Below the pieces are notes generated by a model, which searched no databases, was not told the origin of the DNA, and saw only the letters and a list, made by a program, of their open reading frames with translations. 64,000 bases of DNA from RGVD01 sp040403075 (lineage in GTDB: Bacteria > Bacteroidota > Bacteroidia > UKL13-3). Shown in pieces: positions 1-10,218 of this stretch. The stretch lies in assembly GCA_040403075.1 (NCBI GenBank), contig JBBALJ010000001.1, positions 1 through 64,000 on the forward strand, written 5' to 3'. The stretch's first letter is position 1, and each line of letters starts with the position of its first letter. Both the position numbers and the translations under genes were made by a program.

Positions 1-119
1 TAGGTAGTAGCACTTGTCAATTGCTCATTTTCTAATCTCCACTCAAAGGTGGGTAATTGAGCAAAAGCAAACATGCTCATTACAGTTAAAAGTAAGGTTG
101 ATAGTAAGTTTTTTTTCAT
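1..119 (-). CDS. Secreted protein, 5' fragment (runs off left edge)
   Basis: Reading down from an ATG at 119-117 gives 39 residues before the window ends. The first 20 form a clear signal peptide: MKKN, then a leucine-rich core, then an AFA cleavage site before QLPTFEW. The protein is therefore exported, but too little remains to name a family. It lies downstream of the large adhesin-like gene on the same strand, separated by about 130 bases that hold a perfect -7 box. The short mature part (FEWRLENEQL) suggests a secreted surface or T9SS cargo protein; that is inference only. Confidence 0.7.
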   Translation of the reverse strand, partial: MKKNLLSTLLLTVMSMFAFAQLPTFEWRLENEQLTSATT

Positions 120-154
120 ATTATTTTTCTTGTTTTTAATAATAGCTTATGGAA

Positions 155-162
155 CAAATATA
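155..162 (-). promoter_or_regulatory. Candidate -7 box (TATATTTG) for the left-edge gene
   Basis: The minus strand reads TATATTTG, a perfect match to the Bacteroidota -7 consensus TAnnTTTG, about 35 bases before the start at 119. No TTG lies at the usual 17-23 base spacing upstream, so support rests on the -7 box alone. Confidence 0.35.
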
Positions 163-247
163 CAAATCTTTTGAACTTTTGATATTTCTTCAAAAATTTT
201 TACGAAAAGTATACTTGTTCCAATTAATTTAAATCATTTTACCAATA

Positions 248-3200
248 TTAGAAAGGAGACACTAAGATAACCCCATTTGAACTGTTTGCATCAATAATAG
301 GATAATCATTAAAGTCAACTGACGCATCACCATTTAAGTCATTAGCATCATAACCCAATACCCCAGTAGAACTGCTGATATCTAAATTTGGATAATCATT
401 AAAATCAACAGCACCATCTTGATTTATATCCGCTGAATAAATTAGGTAAACCCCAGCATTATTCAACAAATTAGATCCATAGGCTTGGGTAATTGAAGAT
501 GAAAAATCATAGGTGGTGCCAAGTGACGAGAATAAAACGGGTGCCACACTCCAAGTAGCTACTGAATTTCTATGTTTTAAAACAATGTAGTAAGATAAGC
601 CGCTAAATGTATTGGAAATTGAGAAGTTCGCCACTCCATTTGTACTAAGTATAGAAGGCAAAGAAAGAACTAGGCCTCCAGTAAGCCCATCACGAATTTC
701 GATGGTTACAGTATCAGCAATGTTATTAGGACTTACACCATCAGCATTAAACGGTGCTGCTGTCATCGTTCCATTACCTAAATACAATCCTTGCAAGAAA
801 GCAGCTACCGAAACATTAATGTTACCTGAAGAGGTATTTGGAACAATTTCGCCATTAGATAAAATTATGGCTCCTGAGTTTGGATATCCGGCAAAATTGA
901 TTTGCGATAATTGTATTGAAGTTAATCCAGTAGTGTTGTTTCCGACAAATATTCTACCTGAAGTACCTGCAGATCCGGTTGTACCTGCCCATCCATTGAT
1001 AGTTAGGGTTTTTCCTGAAGTCCAAATAGCAGCACTGCTATTAGCAAACACTAGATAATGCAAACCAGAGCCTAATGTAATCGAAGAATTATTTGTAAGT
1101 GATAATACCCCAAGTGTATCAGTAAAACCAGTTGTTGCTCCTGTTGTTAAATTACCGCCATTGAGGGTAAGTGCACCAGCATTAGCAAATACATTTGAAG
1201 CCGCCATTTGTATGCTACCTCCTGTTATAGTGGTACCTCCAGTATATGTATTTGCTCCTGATAACTTCAAAGTGCCAGTTCCACTTCTTACAAGTGCAGT
1301 TTTATTAGTTGTTCCGTTTGTAATAGTTAAAGCATAAGGCATTGTAGGGGTAAATGACCCATTAATTGTCAAGGTAGCATCAACACTTCCATTGTTTCTT
1401 ATGATGCCATTTCCAGCATCACTTCTTAGTGATGAAATAGTTTGGTTTTTACCATTTAAATCAAGAATACCACCAAAAGTTGATGTGTAACCCATTGTTA
1501 AATCTGTAGTTGTTGGTAATGCGTTATTTACTCCCAATTTAACCACCCCAGAACTTGCCATATTAAAGAAAGTTGCGCCTGTATATGTATTTTGAGTGTT
1601 CAAATTTATTGTACCTGCTCCACCCGGTGCACCCGACTGGAATTGTAATCCAGCAGTTCCTGAAATGACACCATTCAATGTTAAATCATTGCCTGAAGTA
1701 GCTCCTAAAACCGTGTTATACGATGTATTATTTGTAATGGTAGCTACAGAACTTAAACTATTTCCTGTTGATGTAGACACTATACCTATTTGGCCGTAAG
1801 AAGTAGAATTTGTAGGACCATAAATTGTGATAGGCACTGAAATACTGCTATTGGCTGCACTAAGATTAACCCGGGTTACACCACCAGAACTTTGTCCACC
1901 AAAAATAGTTAGTGATGAACCAATACTTCCACTAATACTTCCTCCGATATTCATGGTACGACTTGAACTTGCTCCAGTTGCAAATACAGTTGAATCCATA
2001 ATGTTTAATTTTACACCAGCTGCCAATTGAATTGGTCCATTGTGACTTCTAGTTGTTGTTGATGCATCTGTAAGCAAAGTATAACCACTTGTGTTAAAAT
2101 AAGAGCGTGTTGGAGAAACAGCAGTTGAACCAATTGTTACAAACCCTGGGTTGCCTTGAAAAATTGCATTAGTTGAGATTGCCCAAGTAGCTTGTGCGCC
2201 AGTATCACTTGGTTGCCTCCAATTATTTGCAGTAACCCACAAGCCTGTTCCTCCAACTGCTGGTTTAGCAGCATTGTTTGCACCATTCCAAAAATAACCT
2301 GTTAAAATTGGAGTGGCATCAACTTCAACACCAGCAGACCATGTTGTACCTAATCTAGTAAATACTTTAAAGAAATATTGAGTTCCGTTTGTTAATCCAG
2401 TAACAACGACTGAGCTAGCAGTACCTTTATACACTACTACTCCAGTAGTATCAAATGTTGAATTTAAAATATTTGAGAAAGAAGAGCTATTGGCAGTATA
2501 AGCCGAACCATCTCCAGAAGGTGCAGTTCCTATCGAGTTTAATGGTTTGGCTACCACCATCACTTGGTCATAACAGCCAACAGGAATAACCCAATTTAAG
2601 GTAGTTTGTAAATTAGTGGCAATAGGCACTAAAGTTGTAATATCGTTTGCATTAGCCGCGTTAATGGATAATGAACCACCAGATGTAAAACCTGAACCTG
2701 TTTTTGTTCCTGCAGACAAAGTTACATTCGAAGTAGACATTGCATTAACTTGAATGGTATTATTAACAACTGAACCACATGATACATCAGCTGTTAAGAA
2801 TAAATAATTGGTTCCAACATCAAAGGATTGTGTCAAACCAGTAAAACTAATTGTTCCTGCACCTAGGCCTGTTGATTTGGTTGATAATAAGACTGGTGTT
2901 CCATTATTGAAAGATGGATCAGTATGATACCACAATTTTAGATTAGATAGATCAGTAGCTTGGTATGTTCCACTAGTTGTAAATTGTATGGCTGTTAAAG
3001 TAGTTGCGGCATTGGTCACACTCAAATCAACTCTATATAATTGAACTTTAGTGTTTCCTTGAATTGGATTTGTTGCCTGGGCTGTGCCATTTGCAAAGGC
3101 AATACTTGGCGGAATGGCAGCAAAATTTTGTAATCCACCTGCGCTAATATTACCCGTTGGAGTACCTAAAACAAATGTGAAATTACTTACGGATAAGGCA

Positions 3201-6200
3201 TTAGCATTAATATTTCTGTTTGTATTAGCTGTTGCTGCCACATTAACAGTTATCCAATAGTATCTACTTGTATTTTGCAATACGGTATCAGATAAAGAAC
3301 TAAATGAAATGGTCTCTCCCGCGCCTGTTGAGGCAGCAGATTTACTTGAAATAGCAGTTGCTGTTAAAAATGAATTGGAATTACTTGCATATAATTTTAT
3401 ACCATTTGTAGCAATATCTGCAGCTAAATAATTGCCCGATAACGGAACGATTAACTGACTTAATATCCCTGCATTTGTATTTCCTTCGTTAATTACAAAG
3501 GTTTGAATAATATTATTTGTTGAACTTAATGTAATATTTCCAGCCGAAGGTTGAGCACCATTATCGTTAAAACTTAAAGTTGGAAGTGGTGGAAGTGGAA
3601 CAATTTCTCCATTTGATAATATTTGAGCACCTGGATTAAAACCTGTAAATGTAATTTGGGCTAACTGAGCACTTGATAAACCAGCAGTTGAAGTTCCAAA
3701 GAAAACTTTACCAGATGTCCCTGCTGAACCTGCAACGCCTAACCAACCATTAATGGTTAACGTAGCAGAAGCATTCCAAGATATAGCACTGCTATTAGCA
3801 AATTTTAAATTATGACTACCAGATCCTAAGCCAATACTGGCATTATTAGTTAATGAAAGGGTACCAACTGTTTCTGTGAAACCAGCAGTTCCAGCAGTAC
3901 CTGTCGCAAAAGTACCTCCATTTAAAATTATTGAACCTCCATTTGCTAATACTTCTGATGCCCCTAACACCAATGAATCTCCTGAAATAATGGTGCCACC
4001 TGTATAAGTGTTTGCTCCAGATAGTTTTAATGAACCAGATCCTTTTCTTACTAAGGTGATTGTTTTAGTTGCACCACCATCAGAAATAACCAATCCAAAA
4101 GCACTTGGTCTGCCAGCCCCACTTATGGTCAGAGTATCACTAAACAAACCTGTATTTGTTATTGAACCTCCAGAACCTGCTACACTTGTCAAAGAAGCAA
4201 TTTCTTGGTTATATCCATTTAAATCTAATACGCCTCCAGTACCTAAAAGATAGCCGAGGGTTACATCTGTTGTTGTCGGAAGAGCATTATTTGTTCCTAT
4301 TTTTATCGTTGCAGTGGTGCTTGAATTGAACAGAGTAGCACCTCTATAAGTATTAGCAGCATTCAAGGTTATTGTACCTGCTCCTCCTCCACTTGATCCT
4401 GTTTGGAAAATCAAATCAGACGAACCAGTAATTACAGAATTTACTGTAATATCATTACCCGAAGTTGCTCCAAGCATTGTTTTGATTGAACCTGTACTAT
4501 TTGTAATGGTTGCATTGCTAGCAATACTTGTACCCGTTGCATTGCCCACATATCCCACAGCTGATAAATTTCCTGGAGAGCCTGTTAATGCAGCAATAGT
4601 TGTAGGTACACTAATAACAGTATTTGTAGCGGCCAAGTTTATTCTTTGAGCCACTGCAGTTGAAGAAGTGGCTGAAAGCAAAGTTAAACCTGCTGTACCT
4701 GTTCCAGAAACACTCCCAATTCCCATTGTTCCATTCGATTGAAAAGATGCTGGGAAAGGCTTAACGTTGGCTGCCAAATTCAAATTAACATTATTTGATA
4801 AAATTATTGACCCCGTTAAAGTTTGTGTTGAAGTGCACGACAAAGTATAATCTGTTGTGTTAAAATTAACTGAACTTGCAGTTCTAGACGCATCAAGCGT
4901 AACAGTGTCTCCTGTGCCTGCAAATACTGCTCTATTTCCGTCTACCCAACCAGCTTGACTACCTGTTGAAGTGGGTTGTCTCCATACATTGGTGCCGCCC
5001 CAAATACCCTTGCCACCGGCTGCAGGGTTTGAATTTATATTTCCACCATTCCAGAAATAACCTGTAACATCTGGAATTGCATTTACCTCGACACCAGCGC
5101 TCCAATTAGATCCTGAACGGGTAAATAATTTAAAATAATAAGTTGTTAGATTTGTTAAACCAGTAATGGTGGTGGAAGTTCCTGTTCCTTTGTAAACAAC
5201 AGCTCCAGTAGCATCAAACACATCATTTAAAGGGTCCACAAAAGACTGACTATTTACATTATAACTTGTTCCAAAAGGCATAGCTGAAACATTAGAATTT
5301 GGTTTTACAACCAACATCACTTCAACATAGCAGCCTATTGGTAATGTCCAAGATACTGTAGTTTGTGTATTACCTGCAGAAGCTAAATTGTTTGTCACAT
5401 CATTAGCTGCTGCTGCAGATAGACTAACAGCACTTGAATTGTAACCCGAACCTGAAATTGAGCCTGAAGAAAAAGTTAAATCAGAATTTGATATAGCATC
5501 AACTTGGATAACATTTAATCCTGCTAAACAAGGCAAATCTGTTGTGAGGAAAATATAATTGGTTCCTATGGCAAAAGATTGCGATAATCCTGAGAAGGTC
5601 TTCAGACCTGAGCCTAACCCAGTTGATTTAGTACCAATAAGAATGGGCGTACCAGTTGTAAATGAGGAATTTGTATGATACCATATTTTAAAATTACTTA
5701 CATCAGATGCAGTGTAAGTACCTGATGTTGTAAACTGAATTGAATTCAAAACGGCAGCAATATTTGTTACAGAAATATCAACGCGATATAAAACTACGTT
5801 TGAAGTTCCTTGGGCAGGATTAGTTATTGGCGCTGTTGCATTAGATAAAGAAATTGACGGAGTAATTGCAGCAATGGTTTGTAAATTACTAGCAGCAACT
5901 GGATCAGTTCCAACCTTGGTTGGCGTACCTCCAATTGAAATGTTACTGAATGCCGTGGTTGAAATACCAATGGTATTTCCAATTGTAGCTCCTGAAGCCA
6001 TATTTGCAGTTAATAACAAATATCTTGTAGCTCCATTACTAATAGTTTGTGTTAACCCCGAAACAGAAATTGTCCCTCCAGATACTACAGAAGTTTGACT
6101 TGCACCCAATTGAGTTGCACCTGCAAGGTCATTGGTACTATTTATCCAAACTTTGAATCCGTTAGATTGAATATCTGATAATACATAAGTTCCAGATGTT

Positions 6201-7057
6201 GTAAATGAAACACCATTTAAAGTTGCGTTGGCATTTGAAACAGACAATTGAAGGCTACCAACAATATTGTTAGTTGAGTTTTGATTAATATTTCCAGCTG
6301 CAGGATGAGCATCAGATATGCCTATAGTTGGATTATTAGCCGCTGTAACGGTAACATTATCAATCGAGATTTTAGGTCTTGAACCAGAGGATCCACCTGT
6401 ACCATTATGGTAATAAAATCTTAACCTACATGTTGAAGTATTATTAAAAGCTGATGGTAATTTAACTCTAATATTAGCTGATGAAGAAACGTTATTAGTA
6501 GATACGAAAGGCAAATTTGTTGCTGTTAATTGGGTAAATGCAGTTCCATTTATTGACCAATATACCCTTAATGAACCCACCCTATTTCCAGTAGAATTTA
6601 TAACAGTGGCAGCATCAAAAAACAAACTATCAGCATTTGTTCCTGAATAATCCATCAGAAAATCTACTGCTGTTGCTGTTGTATTGTCAGAAGTTCCAGT
6701 AGTTAACAAAACTAAGGTACCTGGCACATTACCGGATAAACTGCCTCTTTGAACACCTGCACTTGATGCTCCTGTTGCAAAAGTAGTTGTTGGAGTAGTA
6801 GTGGCGGTCGCATTGGGAATTGTTCCTGTGCCCGTAGCTACACTAGCCCATCTAGTTGCTCCAGTTCCTACTGTGTAACCTGAACCAGCAGAAGCTGAAT
6901 TAGCCCAATTGGCAATGTCAGCAAAATTTTCGGTATAAGTTAAACCCGATTGTGAGACCATCGGCACAGGGGTTTGAGAAAACCCTATGGCTGGAAGTAG
7001 AAATAAAGCCACAAAAAATAGTGAGGCTTTTAATGGTTTTAGTCTGTGTTTTAACAT
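248..7057 (-). CDS. Giant secreted autotransporter-type beta-strand repeat protein
   Basis: This 2269-residue protein starts with a signal peptide (residues 1-28, ending GFSQ). Residues about 30-240 look like a beta-sandwich with an RPKISIDNVTV end. Then come domains resembling the BNR-repeat neuraminidase N-terminal domain (FTTSGTY, SNFKIWYHT), a fibronectin-III-like segment (GLTNLTTYYFKLFTRSG), and a long stretch of autotransporter-associated beta-strand repeats with the signature LKLSGANTYTGGT. This whole series occurs twice (about 240-1150 and 1155-2120). The last 75 residues carry two calcium-loop-like dockerin motifs, DINQDGAVDFNDY and DLNGDASVDFNDY. I see no classical T9SS type A tail. 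It is probably a surface adhesin or beta-helix passenger; the ligand is unknown. Confidence 0.85.
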   Translation of the reverse strand: MLKHRLKPLKASLFFVALFLLPAIGFSQTPVPMVSQSGLTYTENFADIANWANSASAGSGYTVGTGATRWASVATGTGTIPNATATTTPTTTFATGASSAGVQRGSLSGNVPGTLVLLTTGTSDNTTATAVDFLMDYSGTNADSLFFDAATVINSTGNRVGSLRVYWSINGTAFTQLTATNLPFVSTNNVSSSANIRVKLPSAFNNTSTCRLRFYYHNGTGGSSGSRPKISIDNVTVTAANNPTIGISDAHPAAGNINQNSTNNIVGSLQLSVSNANATLNGVSFTTSGTYVLSDIQSNGFKVWINSTNDLAGATQLGASQTSVVSGGTISVSGLTQTISNGATRYLLLTANMASGATIGNTIGISTTAFSNISIGGTPTKVGTDPVAASNLQTIAAITPSISLSNATAPITNPAQGTSNVVLYRVDISVTNIAAVLNSIQFTTSGTYTASDVSNFKIWYHTNSSFTTGTPILIGTKSTGLGSGLKTFSGLSQSFAIGTNYIFLTTDLPCLAGLNVIQVDAISNSDLTFSSGSISGSGYNSSAVSLSAAAANDVTNNLASAGNTQTTVSWTLPIGCYVEVMLVVKPNSNVSAMPFGTSYNVNSQSFVDPLNDVFDATGAVVYKGTGTSTTITGLTNLTTYYFKLFTRSGSNWSAGVEVNAIPDVTGYFWNGGNINSNPAAGGKGIWGGTNVWRQPTSTGSQAGWVDGNRAVFAGTGDTVTLDASRTASSVNFNTTDYTLSCTSTQTLTGSIILSNNVNLNLAANVKPFPASFQSNGTMGIGSVSGTGTAGLTLLSATSSTAVAQRINLAATNTVISVPTTIAALTGSPGNLSAVGYVGNATGTSIASNATITNSTGSIKTMLGATSGNDITVNSVITGSSDLIFQTGSSGGGAGTITLNAANTYRGATLFNSSTTATIKIGTNNALPTTTDVTLGYLLGTGGVLDLNGYNQEIASLTSVAGSGGSITNTGLFSDTLTISGAGRPSAFGLVISDGGATKTITLVRKGSGSLKLSGANTYTGGTIISGDSLVLGASEVLANGGSIILNGGTFATGTAGTAGFTETVGTLSLTNNASIGLGSGSHNLKFANSSAISWNASATLTINGWLGVAGSAGTSGKVFFGTSTAGLSSAQLAQITFTGFNPGAQILSNGEIVPLPPLPTLSFNDNGAQPSAGNITLSSTNNIIQTFVINEGNTNAGILSQLIVPLSGNYLAADIATNGIKLYASNSNSFLTATAISSKSAASTGAGETISFSSLSDTVLQNTSRYYWITVNVAATANTNRNINANALSVSNFTFVLGTPTGNISAGGLQNFAAIPPSIAFANGTAQATNPIQGNTKVQLYRVDLSVTNAATTLTAIQFTTSGTYQATDLSNLKLWYHTDPSFNNGTPVLLSTKSTGLGAGTISFTGLTQSFDVGTNYLFLTADVSCGSVVNNTIQVNAMSTSNVTLSAGTKTGSGFTSGGSLSINAANANDITTLVPIATNLQTTLNWVIPVGCYDQVMVVAKPLNSIGTAPSGDGSAYTANSSSFSNILNSTFDTTGVVVYKGTASSVVVTGLTNGTQYFFKVFTRLGTTWSAGVEVDATPILTGYFWNGANNAAKPAVGGTGLWVTANNWRQPSDTGAQATWAISTNAIFQGNPGFVTIGSTAVSPTRSYFNTSGYTLLTDASTTTRSHNGPIQLAAGVKLNIMDSTVFATGASSSRTMNIGGSISGSIGSSLTIFGGQSSGGVTRVNLSAANSSISVPITIYGPTNSTSYGQIGIVSTSTGNSLSSVATITNNTSYNTVLGATSGNDLTLNGVISGTAGLQFQSGAPGGAGTINLNTQNTYTGATFFNMASSGVVKLGVNNALPTTTDLTMGYTSTFGGILDLNGKNQTISSLRSDAGNGIIRNNGSVDATLTINGSFTPTMPYALTITNGTTNKTALVRSGTGTLKLSGANTYTGGTTITGGSIQMAASNVFANAGALTLNGGNLTTGATTGFTDTLGVLSLTNNSSITLGSGLHYLVFANSSAAIWTSGKTLTINGWAGTTGSAGTSGRIFVGNNTTGLTSIQLSQINFAGYPNSGAIILSNGEIVPNTSSGNINVSVAAFLQGLYLGNGTMTAAPFNADGVSPNNIADTVTIEIRDGLTGGLVLSLPSILSTNGVANFSISNTFSGLSYYIVLKHRNSVATWSVAPVLFSSLGTTYDFSSSITQAYGSNLLNNAGVYLIYSADINQDGAVDFNDYPNLDISSSTGVLGYDANDLNGDASVDFNDYPIIDANSSNGVILVSPF

Positions 7058-7082
7058 ATTAAGTTTTGTTGGTTTTGGTCTT

Positions 7083-7090
7083 CAAATGTA
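7083..7090 (-). promoter_or_regulatory. Candidate -7 box (TACATTTG) for the giant surface protein
   Basis: The minus strand reads TACATTTG, a perfect TAnnTTTG match, ending 25 bases before the ATG at 7057. It implies a 5' leader of roughly 20 bases. No clear TTG at -33 was found. Confidence 0.4.
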
Positions 7091-7184
7091 TACTAATAAA
7101 GTATCATACTTGGTATTGAGATGTTATGAATTTTTAAACTAAATATTAACGAATTGTTAACTACGAATGTTTATAAAGTGTTGA

Positions 7185-7586
7185 TTATCTTTCCTGACAT
7201 AGTTCAATTAGCACGCTATTGCTGCCTTTGGGGTGCAAAAAAACAACCAACTTATTATCAGCACCTTGCTTTGGAATTTCATTAATAAAAACAAATCCTT
7301 CACCTTTTAACCTTTCAATTTCTTCATAAATATTTGGAACAGCAAATGCAATATGATGTATTCCTTCACCCTTTTTCTCAATAAACTTAGCTATTGCACT
7401 TTCAGAACTAGTCGCTTCCAAAAGTTCTATTTTACTTTCCCCTGTCTTAAAAAAAACCGTATTTACATTTTCACTGCTCACAGCCTCCTCTTTGTATGGA
7501 TCTTGATTAAATAAAGATGAAAATAATTTTCTGCTAACTGCCATATCTTTTACAGCAATTCCTATGTGTTCAATTTTATCAAACAT
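7185..7586 (-). CDS. mce: Methylmalonyl-CoA epimerase
   Basis: This 133-residue VOC/glyoxalase-fold protein interconverts (R)- and (S)-methylmalonyl-CoA in the propionate/succinate pathway of the cytoplasm. The N-terminal IEHIGIAV segment carries metal ligand His7. The central GEGIHHIAFAV segment supplies a second histidine (77/78). Glu54 and Glu128 (VLIEL) fit the other ligand and catalytic positions. The length is typical of the family. It starts 22 bases after mgtE ends, so the two are probably co-transcribed, although they share no obvious pathway. A generic VOC enzyme is possible, but the GxGxHHIAF motif favours the epimerase. Confidence 0.9.
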   Translation of the reverse strand: MFDKIEHIGIAVKDMAVSRKLFSSLFNQDPYKEEAVSSENVNTVFFKTGESKIELLEATSSESAIAKFIEKKGEGIHHIAFAVPNIYEEIERLKGEGFVFINEIPKQGADNKLVVFLHPKGSNSVLIELCQER

Positions 7587-7608
7587 TTTTTTCTATTTAA
7601 TTTTCAGA

Positions 7609-8967
7609 TTATAAAGTATATAAAATATGGCCAAGACTAAAATATATTGCCAATCCCAATAAGTCGTTGGTTGTAGTAATAAACGGACCCGTAGCAATGG
7701 CAGGGTCAATTTTCACTCTATTAAGCAACAAAGGAACAACTGTTCCAAATAATGATGCAAAAATGATAACCGAAATTAAAGATATACTTACTGTATAAGC
7801 AAGGTTTATAGAATCGTTAAAGACTAAATTATAAGCAAGGATTAAACCTGCACAGACAATGCCGTTAAGCAATGCAACTCTAATTTCTTTCAGTAATTTT
7901 GAAAGTATACTCTTAGTTCCCAAGGTATTATTCGCCAAACTTTGTACCACAATTGCCGAAGATTGAACACCGGCATTGCCTCCCATAGCGGCAATCAAAG
8001 GCATAAAAAAGGCCATTTCAGGATGAATATGAAGTTGGTCTTCATAGATTTCAATAAATCGAGAAGAAGCTATTCCTCCAAATAAGCCAATCAGCAGCCA
8101 AGGCAATCTTGCTCTAGATAATGCCCAAACCTTATCAGATGAGTCTACATCAGATGTAATACCACTCATTAATTGATAATCTTCATCCGCTTCCTCTTTA
8201 ATAACATCTACCACATCATCTACTGTAATTCTACCAACCAAACGACCAAGCACATCTACAACAGGAATTGCAACCAAATCATACTTCTTAAAAATATTTG
8301 CAATAAACTCGTTTTCGTCTGAAGTATTTACCGAAATCACCTCATCATTAAGCACTTCAGATATTTTAGCAGTAGGTTGCGAAAGAATTAAGTTTTTAAG
8401 TGTAATTAAACCAACGAGTCGTTTCAAATCATCGACTACATAAACCACATAGATAACATCCACATTTTCTGATTGAACCCTAATCTCCTCAACACACTGT
8501 GCCACCGTCCAATTGATATTAGCTCTAATAAGTTCAACAGCCATCATACTTCCTGCTGTGTTTTCATCATAACTCATCAATGAAAGCAATTGACTTGCAT
8601 ATTCAATATCTGACAAACTACTTATTACATTATCTTTTATTCTATTTGGCAGATGATTAAGAATAAAAGCAGCATCATCAGAATCTATTTTCATTATAAA
8701 CTCTTCGGCTATTTCGCTTGGCTTATATATAGAAAGAAAATCTTCTCTAGCCTTTTCTTCCATCTCTACAAAAACTTTAACAACCTTTTCCTTTTCAACC
8801 AAACCCATGAGATAACGAGCCGATTCAATATCAATCTTATCAATAATCTCAGCAATATCCTGAGGATACATTTCCTCTAAATTCAAAGCAATTTCATCAG
8901 AGGCTTTTTGCTCAATCCATTGTTTTAATTGCTTAATAAATTTATTATCTACCTCTATTTTATCCAT
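7609..8967 (-). CDS. mgtE: Magnesium transporter MgtE
   Basis: This 452-residue protein has the full MgtE layout. An N-terminal helical Mg-sensing domain (about 1-130, with YPQDIAEIIDKID) is followed by a pair of CBS domains (about 135-260, SYDENTAGSMM at the entrance). The C-terminal membrane domain (about 285-452) includes the pore signature MPLIAAMGGNAGVQSS. It imports Mg2+ across the inner membrane and is gated by cytoplasmic Mg2+ through the N and CBS domains. It is divergent from the rRNA methyltransferase gene, with 72 bases between the starts, and probably heads an operon with mce. Confidence 0.95.
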   Translation of the reverse strand: MDKIEVDNKFIKQLKQWIEQKASDEIALNLEEMYPQDIAEIIDKIDIESARYLMGLVEKEKVVKVFVEMEEKAREDFLSIYKPSEIAEEFIMKIDSDDAAFILNHLPNRIKDNVISSLSDIEYASQLLSLMSYDENTAGSMMAVELIRANINWTVAQCVEEIRVQSENVDVIYVVYVVDDLKRLVGLITLKNLILSQPTAKISEVLNDEVISVNTSDENEFIANIFKKYDLVAIPVVDVLGRLVGRITVDDVVDVIKEEADEDYQLMSGITSDVDSSDKVWALSRARLPWLLIGLFGGIASSRFIEIYEDQLHIHPEMAFFMPLIAAMGGNAGVQSSAIVVQSLANNTLGTKSILSKLLKEIRVALLNGIVCAGLILAYNLVFNDSINLAYTVSISLISVIIFASLFGTVVPLLLNRVKIDPAIATGPFITTTNDLLGLAIYFSLGHILYTL

Positions 8968-9039
8968 TAAATTGATATTCTAAAATTTAGCAAGTGTATA
9001 AATTTTAATTTACTTTACCTTTCGCCCAAAAATAAGAAA

Positions 9040-10212
9040 TTGAGTAATCATAATATAACACCATTTAACATTGTTGCCAAAACCCAACAAGGTTTAGAAC
9101 CAATATTAGCAGATGAACTTGCAAAACTTGGGGCGACAAATATAGAACTTCATAAGCGTGCCGTAAGTTTTTATGGCGATAATTTAGTTTTATATAAAGC
9201 TAATCTCCATGCCAGAACAGCCCTTAGAATTTTGGTTCCAATAAAAAAATTTAACGCTAGCGATGAGCAACAGCTATACGATGAGGTAAAAAAAATAAAT
9301 TGGGATGAATATATGGATGCAAATGATACACTATCAGTAGAAGCCAGCTCCAATTCCGATTTTTTTAACCATACCAAATATATCGCATTAAAAACAAAAG
9401 ATGCCATAGTAGACCAATTTAGGGAAAAATATGGTGTAAGACCCAATGTAGATTTAGAACAACCTATTTTAAAACTCAATTTACATATTTTCCAAAACGA
9501 ATGTACGCTTTCATTGGATAGCTCTGGAGAGTCTTTACATAGAAGGGGCTATAGAGCTGATGCTAATTTAGCGCCTTTGAATGAAGTAACTGCAGCCGCA
9601 CTTATTATTCATTCAGGTTGGAATGGTGAAGGTAATTTTGTGGATGGCATGTGTGGCAGCGGAACCATATTAATCGAAGCGGCAATGTTTGCAAAAAATA
9701 TTCCCGCTAATATGGCCAGAAAATGGTTTGGCTTCATGGGATGGAAAAATTTTGATGCCAAACTTTGGGATGGAATAAAACTAGAGGCACAAAACAATAT
9801 TAGACCAAGTAAGGCTCAATTCATTGGAAATGATGCTGTTTTTAAGGTAATTGAAATTGCTAGAGGCAACGTAATAAAAGCTGGTTTAGAAAATGAAATT
9901 AAGCTAAGCAATATGCGATTTGAAGAACAAAAAGCACCAGAAGGTGGTGGAATCGTAATTATGAATCCACCCTATGGCGAGCGTATCGAAATGGATGATG
10001 TAAATGGATTCTATCGAATGATTGGCGATACACTTAAGAAAAACTTTACAGGTTATGATGCATGGATAATTTCGTCCAACAAAGAGGCTTTGAAACATAT
10101 GCACCTAACTGCCTCCAAAAAGCTTGTTGTTTGGAATGGACAGTTAGAATGCAAATTTCATAAATATCAAATGTATAGAGGAACAATGCGAACGGATAAA
10201 GTAGCAGTGTAG
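9040..10212 (+). CDS. THUMP-domain class I SAM-dependent RNA methyltransferase (RlmL-like)
   Basis: This 390-residue protein has a THUMP RNA-binding domain (about 45-155) followed by a UPF0020 methyltransferase domain. The SAM-binding loop is VDGMCGSGTILIEAA (201-215) and the catalytic motif is NPPYGER (309-315), the arrangement of N2-guanine methyltransferases such as the N-terminal part of E. coli RlmL. The substrate is probably 23S rRNA. The reading frame has no ATG before residue 92, which lies inside the THUMP domain. The start must therefore be non-ATG, and the TTG at 9040-9042 restores the usual N-terminus (IVAKTQQGLEPIL). It converges on the protease gene, leaving only 6 bases between stops. 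Confidence 0.9.
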   Translation: MSNHNITPFNIVAKTQQGLEPILADELAKLGATNIELHKRAVSFYGDNLVLYKANLHARTALRILVPIKKFNASDEQQLYDEVKKINWDEYMDANDTLSVEASSNSDFFNHTKYIALKTKDAIVDQFREKYGVRPNVDLEQPILKLNLHIFQNECTLSLDSSGESLHRRGYRADANLAPLNEVTAAALIIHSGWNGEGNFVDGMCGSGTILIEAAMFAKNIPANMARKWFGFMGWKNFDAKLWDGIKLEAQNNIRPSKAQFIGNDAVFKVIEIARGNVIKAGLENEIKLSNMRFEEQKAPEGGGIVIMNPPYGERIEMDDVNGFYRMIGDTLKKNFTGYDAWIISSNKEALKHMHLTASKKLVVWNGQLECKFHKYQMYRGTMRTDKVAV

Positions 10213-10218
10213 TCAAAA

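Noticed and set aside
151..221. Inverted repeat GGAACAAATATA / TATACTTGTTCC flanking about 47 bases as a terminator for the giant gene
   Set aside because: The loop is too long, the stem is AT-rich and imperfect, and no T-run follows; it may be chance.
612..6098. Several open frames on the plus strand opposite the giant gene
   Set aside because: They are short, proline-rich antisense readings of a repetitive gene, with no start context and no recognisable domain.
7121..7165. Short hairpin TTAACGAATTGTTAA as a terminator
   Set aside because: The stem is only five AT-rich base pairs and no T-run follows.
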